Shown: piece by piece, positions 35,148-44,039 of the stretch
How positions within the stretch are numbered: the first letter of the stretch is position 1
Layout: every line of letters starts with the position of its first letter
Assembly (NCBI GenBank): GCA_035549075.1
Contig: DASZRT010000032.1
Location: 1 to 64,000, forward strand
Reading direction: 5' to 3'
Length of the DNA stretch: 64,000 nucleotides
Origin: DASZFV01 sp035549075
GTDB taxonomy: Bacteria; Myxococcota_A; Polyangia; Fen-1088
Notes under the pieces: generated by a model
The model's database searches: none
What the model was told of the DNA's origin: nothing
What the model saw: the letters and a program-made list of their open reading frames with translations, nothing else
Position numbers and translations under genes: made by a program

Positions 35148-35729
35148 GTGGCGAGAACTTCAAGGTGGACACTTTCGGCGGCTTTGGCGGTGAGCGGGGT
35201 TTTCGCGAGCGGCGCCGGCGCGGCGCCCGCCAACCCGGACAAGACCCAGGACATCTCGGTCAAGCAGCGTCCTACGCTGACGCCTGACGAAATGCTCAAG
35301 CAGTCGCGCGAGTACTTCAAGAGCATGGAAGATACGATCAAGCGTATCGCCCAGCTGCAGGACCAGTCGAAGCGTCAGAAGGACATCATTCGCCTCAACT
35401 GCGTCACCGACAAGCTCGTCCAGTCGAAGGTGAATCTGACGATCGCGCAGCAGTCGATGGGCGCGCTACAGGAAAACATTGGCCGCGCCGATGAAGGTGG
35501 GCGCGCACATGAGTTCACTCGTCTCACGATCATCAACCAAAAGATGCTCGTGCTCGGCACCGAGGCCGAGAACTGTATCGGCGAGGATCTCACGTTCGTC
35601 GGCGCGACCCGCATCGACGTCGAGGTCGATCCGAACCTCCCGCAGATCGACGCGACGTTGCCGCCCATCCCCGATCTCACGCCCGAGCGTCCTGCAGAGG
35701 CCAGCCCCACGACGGGACAAAATCCCTGA
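35148..35729 (+). CDS. Small secreted helical protein with two cysteines, first gene of the EPS operon
   Basis: A 193-residue protein with a signal peptide (about 1-26, ending SGAGAA), a helical middle (about 45-140; LKQSREYFKSMEDTIKRIAQ, SKRQKDIIRLNCVTDKLVQ) and a Pro-rich tail (about 155-193). Two Cys (about 85 in RLNCVTD and 143 in ENCIGED) could form a disulfide in the periplasm. The GTG 35148 start has GGAAAGGA upstream. I do not recognise a named family. Its position directly behind a consensus promoter and before the Wzp-like and OPX genes suggests a periplasmic part of polysaccharide export. Confidence 0.8.
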   Translation: MARTSRWTLSAALAVSGVFASGAGAAPANPDKTQDISVKQRPTLTPDEMLKQSREYFKSMEDTIKRIAQLQDQSKRQKDIIRLNCVTDKLVQSKVNLTIAQQSMGALQENIGRADEGGRAHEFTRLTIINQKMLVLGTEAENCIGEDLTFVGATRIDVEVDPNLPQIDATLPPIPDLTPERPAEASPTTGQNP

Positions 35730-35808
35730 GCTCGCCGCGCGGCTTCCCCGCCGCGCACGCGCTCATTCTTAGGCCCTCTTGAGGAACCTAACTCCACTCC
35801 CATCATCG

Positions 35809-37104
35809 ATGAATCGTCGCCTCGCAGTCACGGTTGGCCTAGGCGTGCTCATCAGCGCGCGTCTCGCGGTCGCGCAAGAGGTGACCATCGGTTACCAGGG
35901 CCTGCCGTACAAGCATACCGGCGAGTCCGCGACCGGCATCAACGTCGCAGAGGGAATGTTGCTCCACGTCGGCGCGGGCGTCGAAGCCGGCTACGACTCC
36001 AACGTTTTCTACGGCAACAGCGACACGGGCGTCACCGGCTCGGGGATCATCCGCGCGACGGGCTACGCCGAGTTCACGAACACGACGCGCGCCACGGGGG
36101 CGCCCGGGGGCCTCACGTTCGACCTACGCGGCGGCATGACGTACCGCCGCTACACGTCGGACGACCCGGCGGTCGTGCCCTTCCACGACGCCTTCATGCC
36201 CTCTGCGGGGTTGTCCCTCGGGTACGGCACGGGGCGCCTGTCTTTCCAGCTGACCGATTCGTTCGTGCGGGTCGAGGATCCGCCGTATGCCAACAGCACG
36301 AACTACCCGCTGTCGCGCGACAGCAACCTCGCGACGGCCGAGGTCCACTGGTCACCGGGCGGCGGCCGCATCTCGACGATGTTCCGGTACACGAACGTCA
36401 TCGACGTCTTCGAAGCGACCGCGTTCGAGTACGGCAGCACCGTCACGCACCAGCTGCTCGCCGACGTGTCGTGGAAGTGGTTGCCGAAGACGGCGATCTT
36501 CATCGATGCGTACCAGGGTTACGTGACCTATCTAAATGCCGGCGCCGCCGACAAGGCCGGGAAAGTTGACTCTTACCCGCTGCACGTTCTCGCGGGCTTG
36601 CGCGGTTTGATCACGCCGAAGCTGTCGGTGAACCTCTCCGTCGGTTACGCAAACTCTTTTTCATCGTCAGGGGCGACGACGGGCGGAATCTTCGGAAGCA
36701 CCTTCATCGAGGCCCAGGCGACCTACAACCCGACGCTGATGAGCCGGCTCGTTGGCGGGTATCACCACGACTTTGCGAACTCCGTGATCAGCGCCTTTTA
36801 TTACGAGGATGCGATCTACGCCTCGTACGTGCAGCAGCTGGGCGGTCGTCTCGCCTTCGATCTTTCGGGCCGGTATGCCCACCGAAACTATCAGGCGCTT
36901 CTCTTTCCCGGGGCGGGCGAGCCCGCGACCCGCGTGGACAATCTGTTCACCCTGGGCGCGACGCTCGACTACTTCGTGCGCAATTGGATTTACGCCGGCG
37001 TCGGTTACAGCCTGCTGTCCAACGTCAGCGACTACCAAGTCGCTGGCCACTCGGTCGAGTACACGAAGCACCAAGTCTTTGCCCGCGTGGGCGTGTCTTA
37101 TTAA
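35809..37104 (+). CDS. Outer-membrane beta-barrel protein, Wzp-like EPS exporter component
   Basis: A 431-residue protein with signal peptide MNRRLAVTVGLGVLISARLAVA and a mature part made of alternating aromatic/polar strands (for example GRLSFQLTDSFVRV, IYASYVQQLGGRLAFDLSGRYAHR), ending in VGVSY with a terminal Tyr as expected for an outer-membrane barrel. Short OPX proteins in M. xanthus work with such barrels (WzpX/WzpS/WzpB) to form the outer-membrane channel, and here an OPX gene follows 10 nt later. That pairing is the basis of the name. ATG 35809 is chosen because it gives the clean signal peptide. Confidence 0.82.
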   Translation: MNRRLAVTVGLGVLISARLAVAQEVTIGYQGLPYKHTGESATGINVAEGMLLHVGAGVEAGYDSNVFYGNSDTGVTGSGIIRATGYAEFTNTTRATGAPGGLTFDLRGGMTYRRYTSDDPAVVPFHDAFMPSAGLSLGYGTGRLSFQLTDSFVRVEDPPYANSTNYPLSRDSNLATAEVHWSPGGGRISTMFRYTNVIDVFEATAFEYGSTVTHQLLADVSWKWLPKTAIFIDAYQGYVTYLNAGAADKAGKVDSYPLHVLAGLRGLITPKLSVNLSVGYANSFSSSGATTGGIFGSTFIEAQATYNPTLMSRLVGGYHHDFANSVISAFYYEDAIYASYVQQLGGRLAFDLSGRYAHRNYQALLFPGAGEPATRVDNLFTLGATLDYFVRNWIYAGVGYSLLSNVSDYQVAGHSVEYTKHQVFARVGVSY

Positions 37105-37114
37105 GGTCCGTCCG

Positions 37115-37729
37115 ATGGCGTACGGCGCTCGGTCGTGTCTCAACGCGCGCTCGCTTCTGGTGGCGGCGTTGCTCTCGTTGGTCGCGTGCGCTCCCGAGAC
37201 GAAGAAGGTGGTGACGGCGGGTGCGAGCGGCGAGTCGGCTGAGGATCGGGTCGGGGCCGACGATGTCTTCGACGTCCGCGTCTACGGCGAAGCCGAGCTC
37301 AGCGGCGCCTACCGCGTCGCGACCGACGGCACAATCGACTATCCGCTCGCGGGCCGCTTGAACGTCGCGGGACTGCGCACGGGCGAGATCCAGCATCTCC
37401 TCGTGACCAAGCTCAAGGGTGGGTACCTGCAGGACCCCCAGGTCACCGTCACGATCAAAGAACGCAACAGCCAAAAGATCTCCGTGTTCGGTCAGGTCTC
37501 GAAGCCCGGGCAGGTCGCTTACTACCCGAACATGACGATCGTCGATGCCATCGCGAGCGCCGGTGGCTTCACGGGCATCGCGGCCAAGAACTCTGTCAAC
37601 TTGCGACGCGAGGTCGGTGGCAAGATCGAGACGCACGTGTTCCCCGTCGCCGACATCGCCGAAGGCCAGTCACAGAATGTGAGGATCCTTCCCGGTGACG
37701 TCCTCGTCGTCGACGAACGCGTCTTCTGA
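37115..37729 (+). CDS. OPX polysaccharide export lipoprotein (Wza-like, short form)
   Basis: A 204-residue lipoprotein with lipobox LVAC (Cys25). The polysaccharide-export domain (about 45-125: VGADDVFDVRVYGEAELSG, DGTIDYPLAGRL) is followed by one SLBB domain (about 130-200: ISVFGQVSKPGQVAYYPNMT, ILPGDVLVVDERVF). Unlike E. coli Wza, nothing remains for a C-terminal outer-membrane helix, so it needs a separate barrel such as the neighbouring Wzp-like protein. The 3' end overlaps the polymerase gene by 35 nt. Confidence 0.92.
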   Translation: MAYGARSCLNARSLLVAALLSLVACAPETKKVVTAGASGESAEDRVGADDVFDVRVYGEAELSGAYRVATDGTIDYPLAGRLNVAGLRTGEIQHLLVTKLKGGYLQDPQVTVTIKERNSQKISVFGQVSKPGQVAYYPNMTIVDAIASAGGFTGIAAKNSVNLRREVGGKIETHVFPVADIAEGQSQNVRILPGDVLVVDERVF

Positions 37730-40343
37730 GCCAACGGTCGACGTCGACGTCGACGAAAGACTGCCCGAGCGGCGTCGCGGAAAGCGTGTTCGTCGTCGGC
37801 GTTCCTCGTCTATGGGGCTGACGAGCCGGGTGGCCGTCTACGGGTCTGCCGCGGTCGTCGCCGTCGCGCCGCTCGCCGTAGGCGGTGTTCACCGCGCGTC
37901 GTCGATCGCGCTCATGCTGGCGAGTGGCCTCGCGCTCGCGCTGCTCGTCGTAGGAACGATGGTCGATAGGCGCCCGTTGCGGGTGGGGCTCGTGTTCGTC
38001 CTGCCCGCGATCTTCGTGCTCATCCCGGCGCTGCAGTCGTTGCCCCTGCCGCTCGGTGTGCGCGGCGCGCTCGATCCGGCCGGTAACCCCCTTCTGACGG
38101 ACAGCGATCTCGTCTCGAGATCCGTCTGGCCGATGAGCCTCGATCCAACGGCGACGCGCGCGGCGCTGGGGCGCGCCGCGGCAGGCTTGATCGTCTTTGT
38201 GTTCGCGTATCACCTGGCGTCCGGACAGACGCGCCGTCACATCATGACCCGCGCCGTGGCCATCGCCGGCGTCGCAGCTGCGCTCGTGGGCTTCGGGCAC
38301 CGGCTGTTCGGATTTAGTACGATCTACGGCGTCTTCGTGCCGGTCGCGCGCGGCCTGCTCATAGGGCCCTTCGTCAACCCGAACCACGCCGCCGAGTTCC
38401 TCGAGCTCGCGATGTTCGCTTGCCTCGCCTGCGCGTTCCACAAGAGCTCCGCGCTCAATCGGTATGCCTGGCTCGCGGGCATGTTGTTGTGCGCTGTCGC
38501 CGCCATTGCGACGTTCTCACGCGCGGCGTTGCTCGGAACGTTTGTGGGCGGCTCCGTCTTTACTGGGATGCGGATCCTTCGGCGAGACGACAGCGGTCCC
38601 TCCGCGACGAAACGTGCCCAGATCGGTTGGAGCCTGCTCGTCCTGGGCCTCGTCGTGATCGTCATCCTGGCGATCGGAGCGGGGGGCCTGCTCGAGCGCC
38701 TCCAGAACGACTCGATCGCCGCCGACGTCCGTTTTCGCCTGTGGCGAGACGCCTGGGCCGTGCTCAAAGACCACCCACTCGGCATCGGACGCGGTGCCTT
38801 CGATCGCGTGTTCCCGATCTACCGGACGTTGCTCGTCAAGTTCCCCATTCGGTTCTCGTTCGTCGAGAGCCACCCTTACCAGATGCTCATCGACGCGGGC
38901 TGGCCCGGGTTCGCTGCCCTTCTCTGCGGTCTTGCGCTCGTCGTGCGCGTGCTCGTGCGGTCCGGCCGTCGCGACGCTATCGAGTGCGCGCTGCTCGCCG
39001 GCGTCGTCGCCGTTGCCGTGCACAGCTTGACGGACTTCGGTCTCGAGACGCTAGGTGTTCTTCTCCCCTACTGCGCGCTGCTAGGGACGCTCCTCGGACG
39101 ATGTCATTCGGAGGAGCGCGCGGCGCGTCGGTGGCGCGGCGGCGTCGCCGTCGTCGTCGCCGCCGCTGGGATCGTCATCGGTGCTGGCTCGCTCTGCCTT
39201 GCTAGCTCAGACAACTTCGACATGCTCGTCAAACACGCGCGCAACGGCAGAGAGGCTCAGGAGCTTCTCCGTCGCGCGCAAGAGATCCACCCGACCGACT
39301 ACTTCTACGCTCTGTCGTACGCCAATTCGTTGCCTCTGCGGGCGGCGCAAGGAGGGCCGTCCCCTCGCCTCCACGGCCTCAACCGAGCGCTTCTTCGTTG
39401 TCCGTCGTGTGAGGAGGTTCATCTCGCCGTCGCGCGCAGCCTATGGCAGCTCCGGCGCCGGCAGCAGTCGCTCGGCGAGTGGACGAAGGCCGTCCAGCTC
39501 GACTCGGGCATCTTCGCCCGCACGCTCATCGAGCTTCACCGAATCGGTGCGACGCCCGAGGAGATGGCCGCTGTCGCGAGCTTCGACGCGAATTCGATGC
39601 TGCTCGTCGCGAACTTCCTCGCAGACCTGAACCTGCCGCGCGACGCGGTCAAGGTCCTCGATCAAGCAGACGCGATGTACGCGCCGGGCCCCGAGACGTT
39701 GATTACGCGCGCGCGGCTCAGCCTCCAGACCGGTCAGATCGAGGCGGCCAAGACCACCTTGGCCGAGATCCGCTCAGCGGGGATCCAGGACGCCAGGATC
39801 GCCGTGCTCGACGCCCGCCTTCAGCTGGCGGCGAAAGGGGACGCGGGCGCCGAGGAGGCACTCTCGACGCTCGACGCCGCCGCCGCCCGCTATCCGTTGG
39901 ACGTCGAAGTTCAGCGCGAGCGGCTCGAGCTCGTGACGCGTTTCCAGAAGTGGCAGGTCGCCGACCGCGCCGTCGAGGGGTTGAAGGTCGCTCTTTATCA
40001 CGCGCAGGGTCAGGCCACCGAGGCCCACCTCGCATCCGCGCGCATCCATGCGCGGCTCCGGCATTGGACCCAGAGCTTCAACGAGTACAGAATCGCGCTC
40101 GTGTCCGATCCAGGAAACGGCGCGGAGTGGATGGAGTTTGGCCGAACCGCTGAGGAGGCCGGCCGATTGCCCGTCGCGCGCGAGGCTTACGCCGAAGCGG
40201 CGCGCGTGATGCCTAACGACCCTTCGGTCGTCGCCGCGATTCGCCGGATCGACGACACGCTCAACGCCGTTCGTCTCAACGCGGCGACGGCCGCACCGGT
40301 GGCTCCGGAGGGAGAGACGAGCAGGGCCGCGGAGTCTCCATGA
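37695..40343 (+). CDS. O-antigen ligase/Wzy-type polymerase with C-terminal TPR region
   Basis: An 882-residue inner-membrane protein. A basic N-terminus (RRRGKRVRRRRSS) is followed by about 10-11 membrane helices (about 45-480) with the Wzy/WaaL signature in a periplasmic loop (FVESHPYQMLIDAGWPG, about 388-405), then a soluble half with TPR-like repeats (about 520-860; LHRALLRCPSCEE region, ARIHARLRHWTQSFNEY). Members join repeat units on lipid carriers, as polymerase or ligase. GTG 37695 lies inside the end of the OPX gene. The end overlaps the next polymerase-like gene (ATGA). Confidence 0.85.
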   Translation: MTSSSSTNASSEPTVDVDVDERLPERRRGKRVRRRRSSSMGLTSRVAVYGSAAVVAVAPLAVGGVHRASSIALMLASGLALALLVVGTMVDRRPLRVGLVFVLPAIFVLIPALQSLPLPLGVRGALDPAGNPLLTDSDLVSRSVWPMSLDPTATRAALGRAAAGLIVFVFAYHLASGQTRRHIMTRAVAIAGVAAALVGFGHRLFGFSTIYGVFVPVARGLLIGPFVNPNHAAEFLELAMFACLACAFHKSSALNRYAWLAGMLLCAVAAIATFSRAALLGTFVGGSVFTGMRILRRDDSGPSATKRAQIGWSLLVLGLVVIVILAIGAGGLLERLQNDSIAADVRFRLWRDAWAVLKDHPLGIGRGAFDRVFPIYRTLLVKFPIRFSFVESHPYQMLIDAGWPGFAALLCGLALVVRVLVRSGRRDAIECALLAGVVAVAVHSLTDFGLETLGVLLPYCALLGTLLGRCHSEERAARRWRGGVAVVVAAAGIVIGAGSLCLASSDNFDMLVKHARNGREAQELLRRAQEIHPTDYFYALSYANSLPLRAAQGGPSPRLHGLNRALLRCPSCEEVHLAVARSLWQLRRRQQSLGEWTKAVQLDSGIFARTLIELHRIGATPEEMAAVASFDANSMLLVANFLADLNLPRDAVKVLDQADAMYAPGPETLITRARLSLQTGQIEAAKTTLAEIRSAGIQDARIAVLDARLQLAAKGDAGAEEALSTLDAAAARYPLDVEVQRERLELVTRFQKWQVADRAVEGLKVALYHAQGQATEAHLASARIHARLRHWTQSFNEYRIALVSDPGNGAEWMEFGRTAEEAGRLPVAREAYAEAARVMPNDPSVVAAIRRIDDTLNAVRLNAATAAPVAPEGETSRAAESP

Positions 40344-41668
40344 AGTCCTTGTGGTTTGCCGTCCTCATGGCACTTCTTTGCCTCGAAGGGTTGGGGCGTA
40401 AGTACATCCCCGCCGTGCCGGGCGTGATCTTCTACTTCGCGAAGGACGTCGTCTTGGTGTTTGGGTTCATGCGGTTCAGGCATTCAGCCGACATCGACGC
40501 GACCTGGCGCAGGCTGTACGGCGGCTTCCGCTTCGCCTGGATCGCAGCCTTTGGCTGGACCCTCATGGAGATCCTCAATCCCGCCCAGGACTCATTCATC
40601 CTCGGGCTCGTCGGGATGCGCGCGTACTGGCTCTGGTGGTTCTCGCCCCTTTTGATCGCGGGCGTCCTGGAGAGCCAGCGAGAGAGACGCCACGCCATCT
40701 ACACCCTCTCGGGGCTCGCGGTCATCGTCGCTTTGATGGCGATGTACCAGTTCGTGTCGCCGCCCACTGACGACGTCAATCTCTATGGTTTCGCAGATGG
40801 TGAATCGACGCGTATCGACACGGCGCTCGTCGCGTCCACGGGACGAGCGCGGGTGGCCTCGACCTTTTCCTACATCACTGGTTTCACCGACTTTGCGATT
40901 CTCGCGCCCCCTCTGCTCCTCTCGCTTGGCCTCGGGACTGAGGATCCGCCGGTCCGTGGCGCAGCGCTGGTGGGTGCGCTCGCGATCTCCGCCGCCGTGC
41001 CGATGGCAGGGTCGCGCGGTGCGATCGTCCTGAGCTTGATCGTGCTCGTGGTCATCGCGTGGTCGGCTGGTTTGTTCTTCACGGTCGTGGGCAGACGCGT
41101 GCTCATCGGCGTGATCGTCGGCGTCGTCGTCGGCATGACGGCTTTTCCCGATGCCATGCAAGGCGTTCAAGACCGGTTCAATCAATCGGAAGAAGAAACG
41201 CAGAATCGCTTCCTCGAAGTTCTTCAGATAATCCCGCCGGTCACGATGGCAACCGCCGAATACCCGGTCTTCGGGCTCGGCACGGGGATGATGCAGAACG
41301 CCCGAGCCGCCTTTCACCTACCGGATCCTCCCTACAACGCCGAGAGCGAGAATCACCGTTACCTCATCGAGGTCGGCCCTGTTGGCTTCTCGCTCGTATG
41401 GACGGCAAAGCTCGGGCTCATCATTGTCCTGCTCAAAATGCGAAAGATCCTCAAACGAGCGCGCCGACGTGCCGCGAGCGGCGTGGCCCTCGCTTACGCA
41501 ATCTGCACCTTCGGAGGCAACCTCACGTTCGACCACGTCTACCAGGCTCTCTACTTCACCGGCGTTGGGTTCGTGCTGGCCGAGGTGATGGCCGTTCAGC
41601 GGGCCCGTCAGGAGGAGTCGGTCATGGCAGCCGAGTCGCAGCCCCGTCTGGTTTCCGCCGCTCCGTGA
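40340..41668 (+). CDS. Second O-antigen ligase/Wzy-like polytopic protein
   Basis: A 442-residue protein with about 11 membrane helices. A long periplasmic loop carries the family-type motif AESENHRYLIEVGPVGFSLVW near residue 330-350, and a Ser/Gly-Arg helix (AGSRGAIVLSLIVL) near 225, as in Wzy/WaaL proteins. It overlaps the preceding polymerase gene by ATGA and the following glycosyltransferase gene by GTGA. Two such proteins in a row could mean one polymerase and one ligase, or two polymers; the sequence does not say which. Confidence 0.82.
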   Translation: MKSLWFAVLMALLCLEGLGRKYIPAVPGVIFYFAKDVVLVFGFMRFRHSADIDATWRRLYGGFRFAWIAAFGWTLMEILNPAQDSFILGLVGMRAYWLWWFSPLLIAGVLESQRERRHAIYTLSGLAVIVALMAMYQFVSPPTDDVNLYGFADGESTRIDTALVASTGRARVASTFSYITGFTDFAILAPPLLLSLGLGTEDPPVRGAALVGALAISAAVPMAGSRGAIVLSLIVLVVIAWSAGLFFTVVGRRVLIGVIVGVVVGMTAFPDAMQGVQDRFNQSEEETQNRFLEVLQIIPPVTMATAEYPVFGLGTGMMQNARAAFHLPDPPYNAESENHRYLIEVGPVGFSLVWTAKLGLIIVLLKMRKILKRARRRAASGVALAYAICTFGGNLTFDHVYQALYFTGVGFVLAEVMAVQRARQEESVMAAESQPRLVSAAP

Positions 41669-42873
41669 GCGTCCTCGTCAGCCACCCTCACGCCGCGGCG
41701 GTCTCGGTCGGCGTCGCCCGCTCGCTCGCTCGTGCGGGTCGCCTCGCGGCGTTCGCGACGGGCGTGGCGTTCTCGGAGTCGACGTTCGTGGGGCGCCTCG
41801 CGACGCAGGTCGCCGCGCGGCGCCCGACGCTGTACAACCGCATCCTCCCTGAGATTCCCGCCGAGCGGCTGCGGACTCTGCCGACCGTCGAGCTGGGCGC
41901 GCGCGCCGCCGCGGCCGCGCTGGCGCGTCTCGGCGTCCATCTCATCAACCCTTACGATGCGCTCTTCACGTCGCATGATGCGGTCGTCGCACGCCTCGCG
42001 TGGCCTACCGAGACGAGCGCGATCTACGCTTACGAGGACGGTGCGCTCTGGACGTTCCGGCGCGCGGCAAGCGAGGGCCTCGAGCGCGTGTGGGACTTGC
42101 CGAGTCCGCACTACAAGTCCATCGAGCGCTTGTGGGCCGAGGAAGCACGCCGCTGGCCCGAGTCGATCGCCTCCGTGCCACACGCCGAGCCTGCGTGGAA
42201 GCGCCGACGCAAAGACGACGAGCTTGCGCTGGCGACGAAGGTCGCGGTGGCGTCGCGCTTCACGAAGTCCTCGCTCGTCGGGCTCGACGTGGAGCGCCCC
42301 GTCGTCGTAGTGCCGTATGGTTTTCCCGTCGACGAATTTCTGCCCCGGACGACGCGGCCCACGAGCAAGTTCACCGTCCTGGCGGTCGGCCGTCACGATC
42401 CGCGCAAGGGAACGCCCTACCTCCTCGAGGCATGGCGTCGCGCGGCCATTCCCAACGCCGAGCTTCACCTCGTCGGCGCGCTTCGCTTGCCGAAGCCCTT
42501 TCTCGATCGCTACGCGGGCCTCTTTCGACACTGGCCGCACGTCCCCAAGGCGGAGCTGCCCGCGCGCTACGCGGCGGCCGATCTGCTCGCGTTTCCGACA
42601 CTCGGCGACGGCTTCGGGCTCGTGATTCAGGAGGCGATGTGCACCGGCACGCCGGTCGTGACGACGCCGTGCGGAGGCGGCCCCGAGTGCATCGACGACG
42701 GCGTCGACGGCTGGATCGTGCCCCCGCGCGACGTCGACGCGCTCGTCGAACGCCTGCGCTTCGGCGCCGCGAACCGCGACGCGCTCTTCGAGACGGGCCG
42801 GCGCGCGCGCGCGCGCGCTGAGCGGTGGACGTGGCGCGAGGCCGGCGACGCGTACGTGCGCGCGCTCGCGTGA
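41665..42873 (+). CDS. GT4 glycosyltransferase
   Basis: A 402-residue GT-B glycosyltransferase. The donor domain shows VPYGFPVDEF, VLAVGRHDPRKGTPYLLEAW, the PTLGDGFGLVIQEAMCTGTPVV block (donor-sugar E-x7-E region) and GVDGWIVPPRDVDAL. The N-terminal acceptor domain starts with SVLVSHPHAAAVSVGVARSL. GTG 41665 overlaps the preceding stop (GTGA), and its end overlaps the next GT gene, fixing both limits. It should add a sugar to the lipid-linked repeat unit at the cytoplasmic face. Confidence 0.9.
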   Translation: MSVLVSHPHAAAVSVGVARSLARAGRLAAFATGVAFSESTFVGRLATQVAARRPTLYNRILPEIPAERLRTLPTVELGARAAAAALARLGVHLINPYDALFTSHDAVVARLAWPTETSAIYAYEDGALWTFRRAASEGLERVWDLPSPHYKSIERLWAEEARRWPESIASVPHAEPAWKRRRKDDELALATKVAVASRFTKSSLVGLDVERPVVVVPYGFPVDEFLPRTTRPTSKFTVLAVGRHDPRKGTPYLLEAWRRAAIPNAELHLVGALRLPKPFLDRYAGLFRHWPHVPKAELPARYAAADLLAFPTLGDGFGLVIQEAMCTGTPVVTTPCGGGPECIDDGVDGWIVPPRDVDALVERLRFGAANRDALFETGRRARARAERWTWREAGDAYVRALA

Positions 42874-44039
42874 GGCGAAACGACGTGCGCGTCCTCTACC
42901 TCAACCCGTTTTCGCAAGAGGTCAGCGGCCCGGACGAGAGCCTGCGCACGCTGCTGCGCGCGCTCGTGCCCCTCGGCGTCGAACCCCACGTGGTTCTCCC
43001 CGCGGCGGGCCCGCAGATTCCGCGCTACGAGGCGGTCGGCGCGACGGTCCACGTGCTGCCACTCGCGAAGCTGCGCCGCGATCTGTCGCCCGCCGAGGCG
43101 GTCGCGTATCCGGTGCAGCTCTCGCGCTCCGTCCTGGGCGTGCGCGCGCTCGCGCGGCGCGTGGGCGCGGCGCTCATCCACACCAACATGGAGGTCCTCC
43201 TCGACGGCGGCCTCGCGGCGCGCAGCCTCGGGCTGCCGCACGTGCTGCATTACCGCGGCAACACCCTCGACTCTCCGAAGCTGGTCTTCGACGGCCTCAC
43301 GGCGATCTGGACGGCGCTGTCCGATCACGTCTACTGCATCTCGCGCGCGACGGCCGGCGTCTTCGAGCGCCGCGGCCGCGGCCGCAAGGTCGAGGCGCTC
43401 TACAACCCCGTCGACGTCGCCGCTTTCGCGGGCGCGCCTCGCTCGGACGAGATCCGCGCGCAGCTGGGCGCCGGACCTTCGCACCGGCTCGTCGGCACCG
43501 TGGGTCGCGTGCACCTGCGCAAGGACGTCGAGACGTTCGCGCGCGCGGCGGCGCTCGTCGCGGCCCAGGTCCCGGAGGCGCGCTTCGTCGTCGTCGGCGT
43601 GGCCGAGGTGCCGGCCGAACACGACTACCAGCAGCGCGTCGCCGCCCTCGTCGCCGAGCTCGGGATCGCCGATCGGTTCGTGTTCGCGGGCGCGCGCCGC
43701 GACGTCCCCGCCGTCATGAAGGCGCTCGACGTCTTCACGCTGACCTCACGTCACGAAGGCTTCGGCCGCGTCGTCGCCGAGGCGATGGCCGCGGGCCGCC
43801 CGTCCGTCGTCACGCGCGAAGGCGCGCTGCCCGAGCTCGTCGAAGAAGACCAATATGGCCTCACCGCCGCCCCGACGAACGCCCGAGAGTTCGCCGATCG
43901 AATCCTCGCGCTCTTGAACGATCCCGCGCGCGCCGAAGCGATGGGTGCGCGGGCCGCCGCGCACGCCGCGATCTTCGACGCGAACAGCGTCGCGGCGCGC
44001 GTCTTCGAGCGCTACGAGCGGCTCATCGCGCGTCGTTAG
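42870..44039 (+). CDS. GT4 glycosyltransferase
   Basis: A 389-residue GT-B enzyme: VRVLYLNPFSQEVSGPDESLR at the N-terminus, LYNPVDVAAF and VGTVGRVHLRKDVETFARAA in the linker/donor domain, and TSRHEGFGRVVAEAMAAGRPSVV as the donor-binding block. GTG 42870 overlaps the previous stop (GTGA); GTG 42885 is an alternative. Its stop codon shares the TTAG tetranucleotide with the asnB stop on the other strand, so the two genes converge with a 4-nt overlap. Confidence 0.9.
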   Translation: MRRNDVRVLYLNPFSQEVSGPDESLRTLLRALVPLGVEPHVVLPAAGPQIPRYEAVGATVHVLPLAKLRRDLSPAEAVAYPVQLSRSVLGVRALARRVGAALIHTNMEVLLDGGLAARSLGLPHVLHYRGNTLDSPKLVFDGLTAIWTALSDHVYCISRATAGVFERRGRGRKVEALYNPVDVAAFAGAPRSDEIRAQLGAGPSHRLVGTVGRVHLRKDVETFARAAALVAAQVPEARFVVVGVAEVPAEHDYQQRVAALVAELGIADRFVFAGARRDVPAVMKALDVFTLTSRHEGFGRVVAEAMAAGRPSVVTREGALPELVEEDQYGLTAAPTNAREFADRILALLNDPARAEAMGARAAAHAAIFDANSVAARVFERYERLIARR

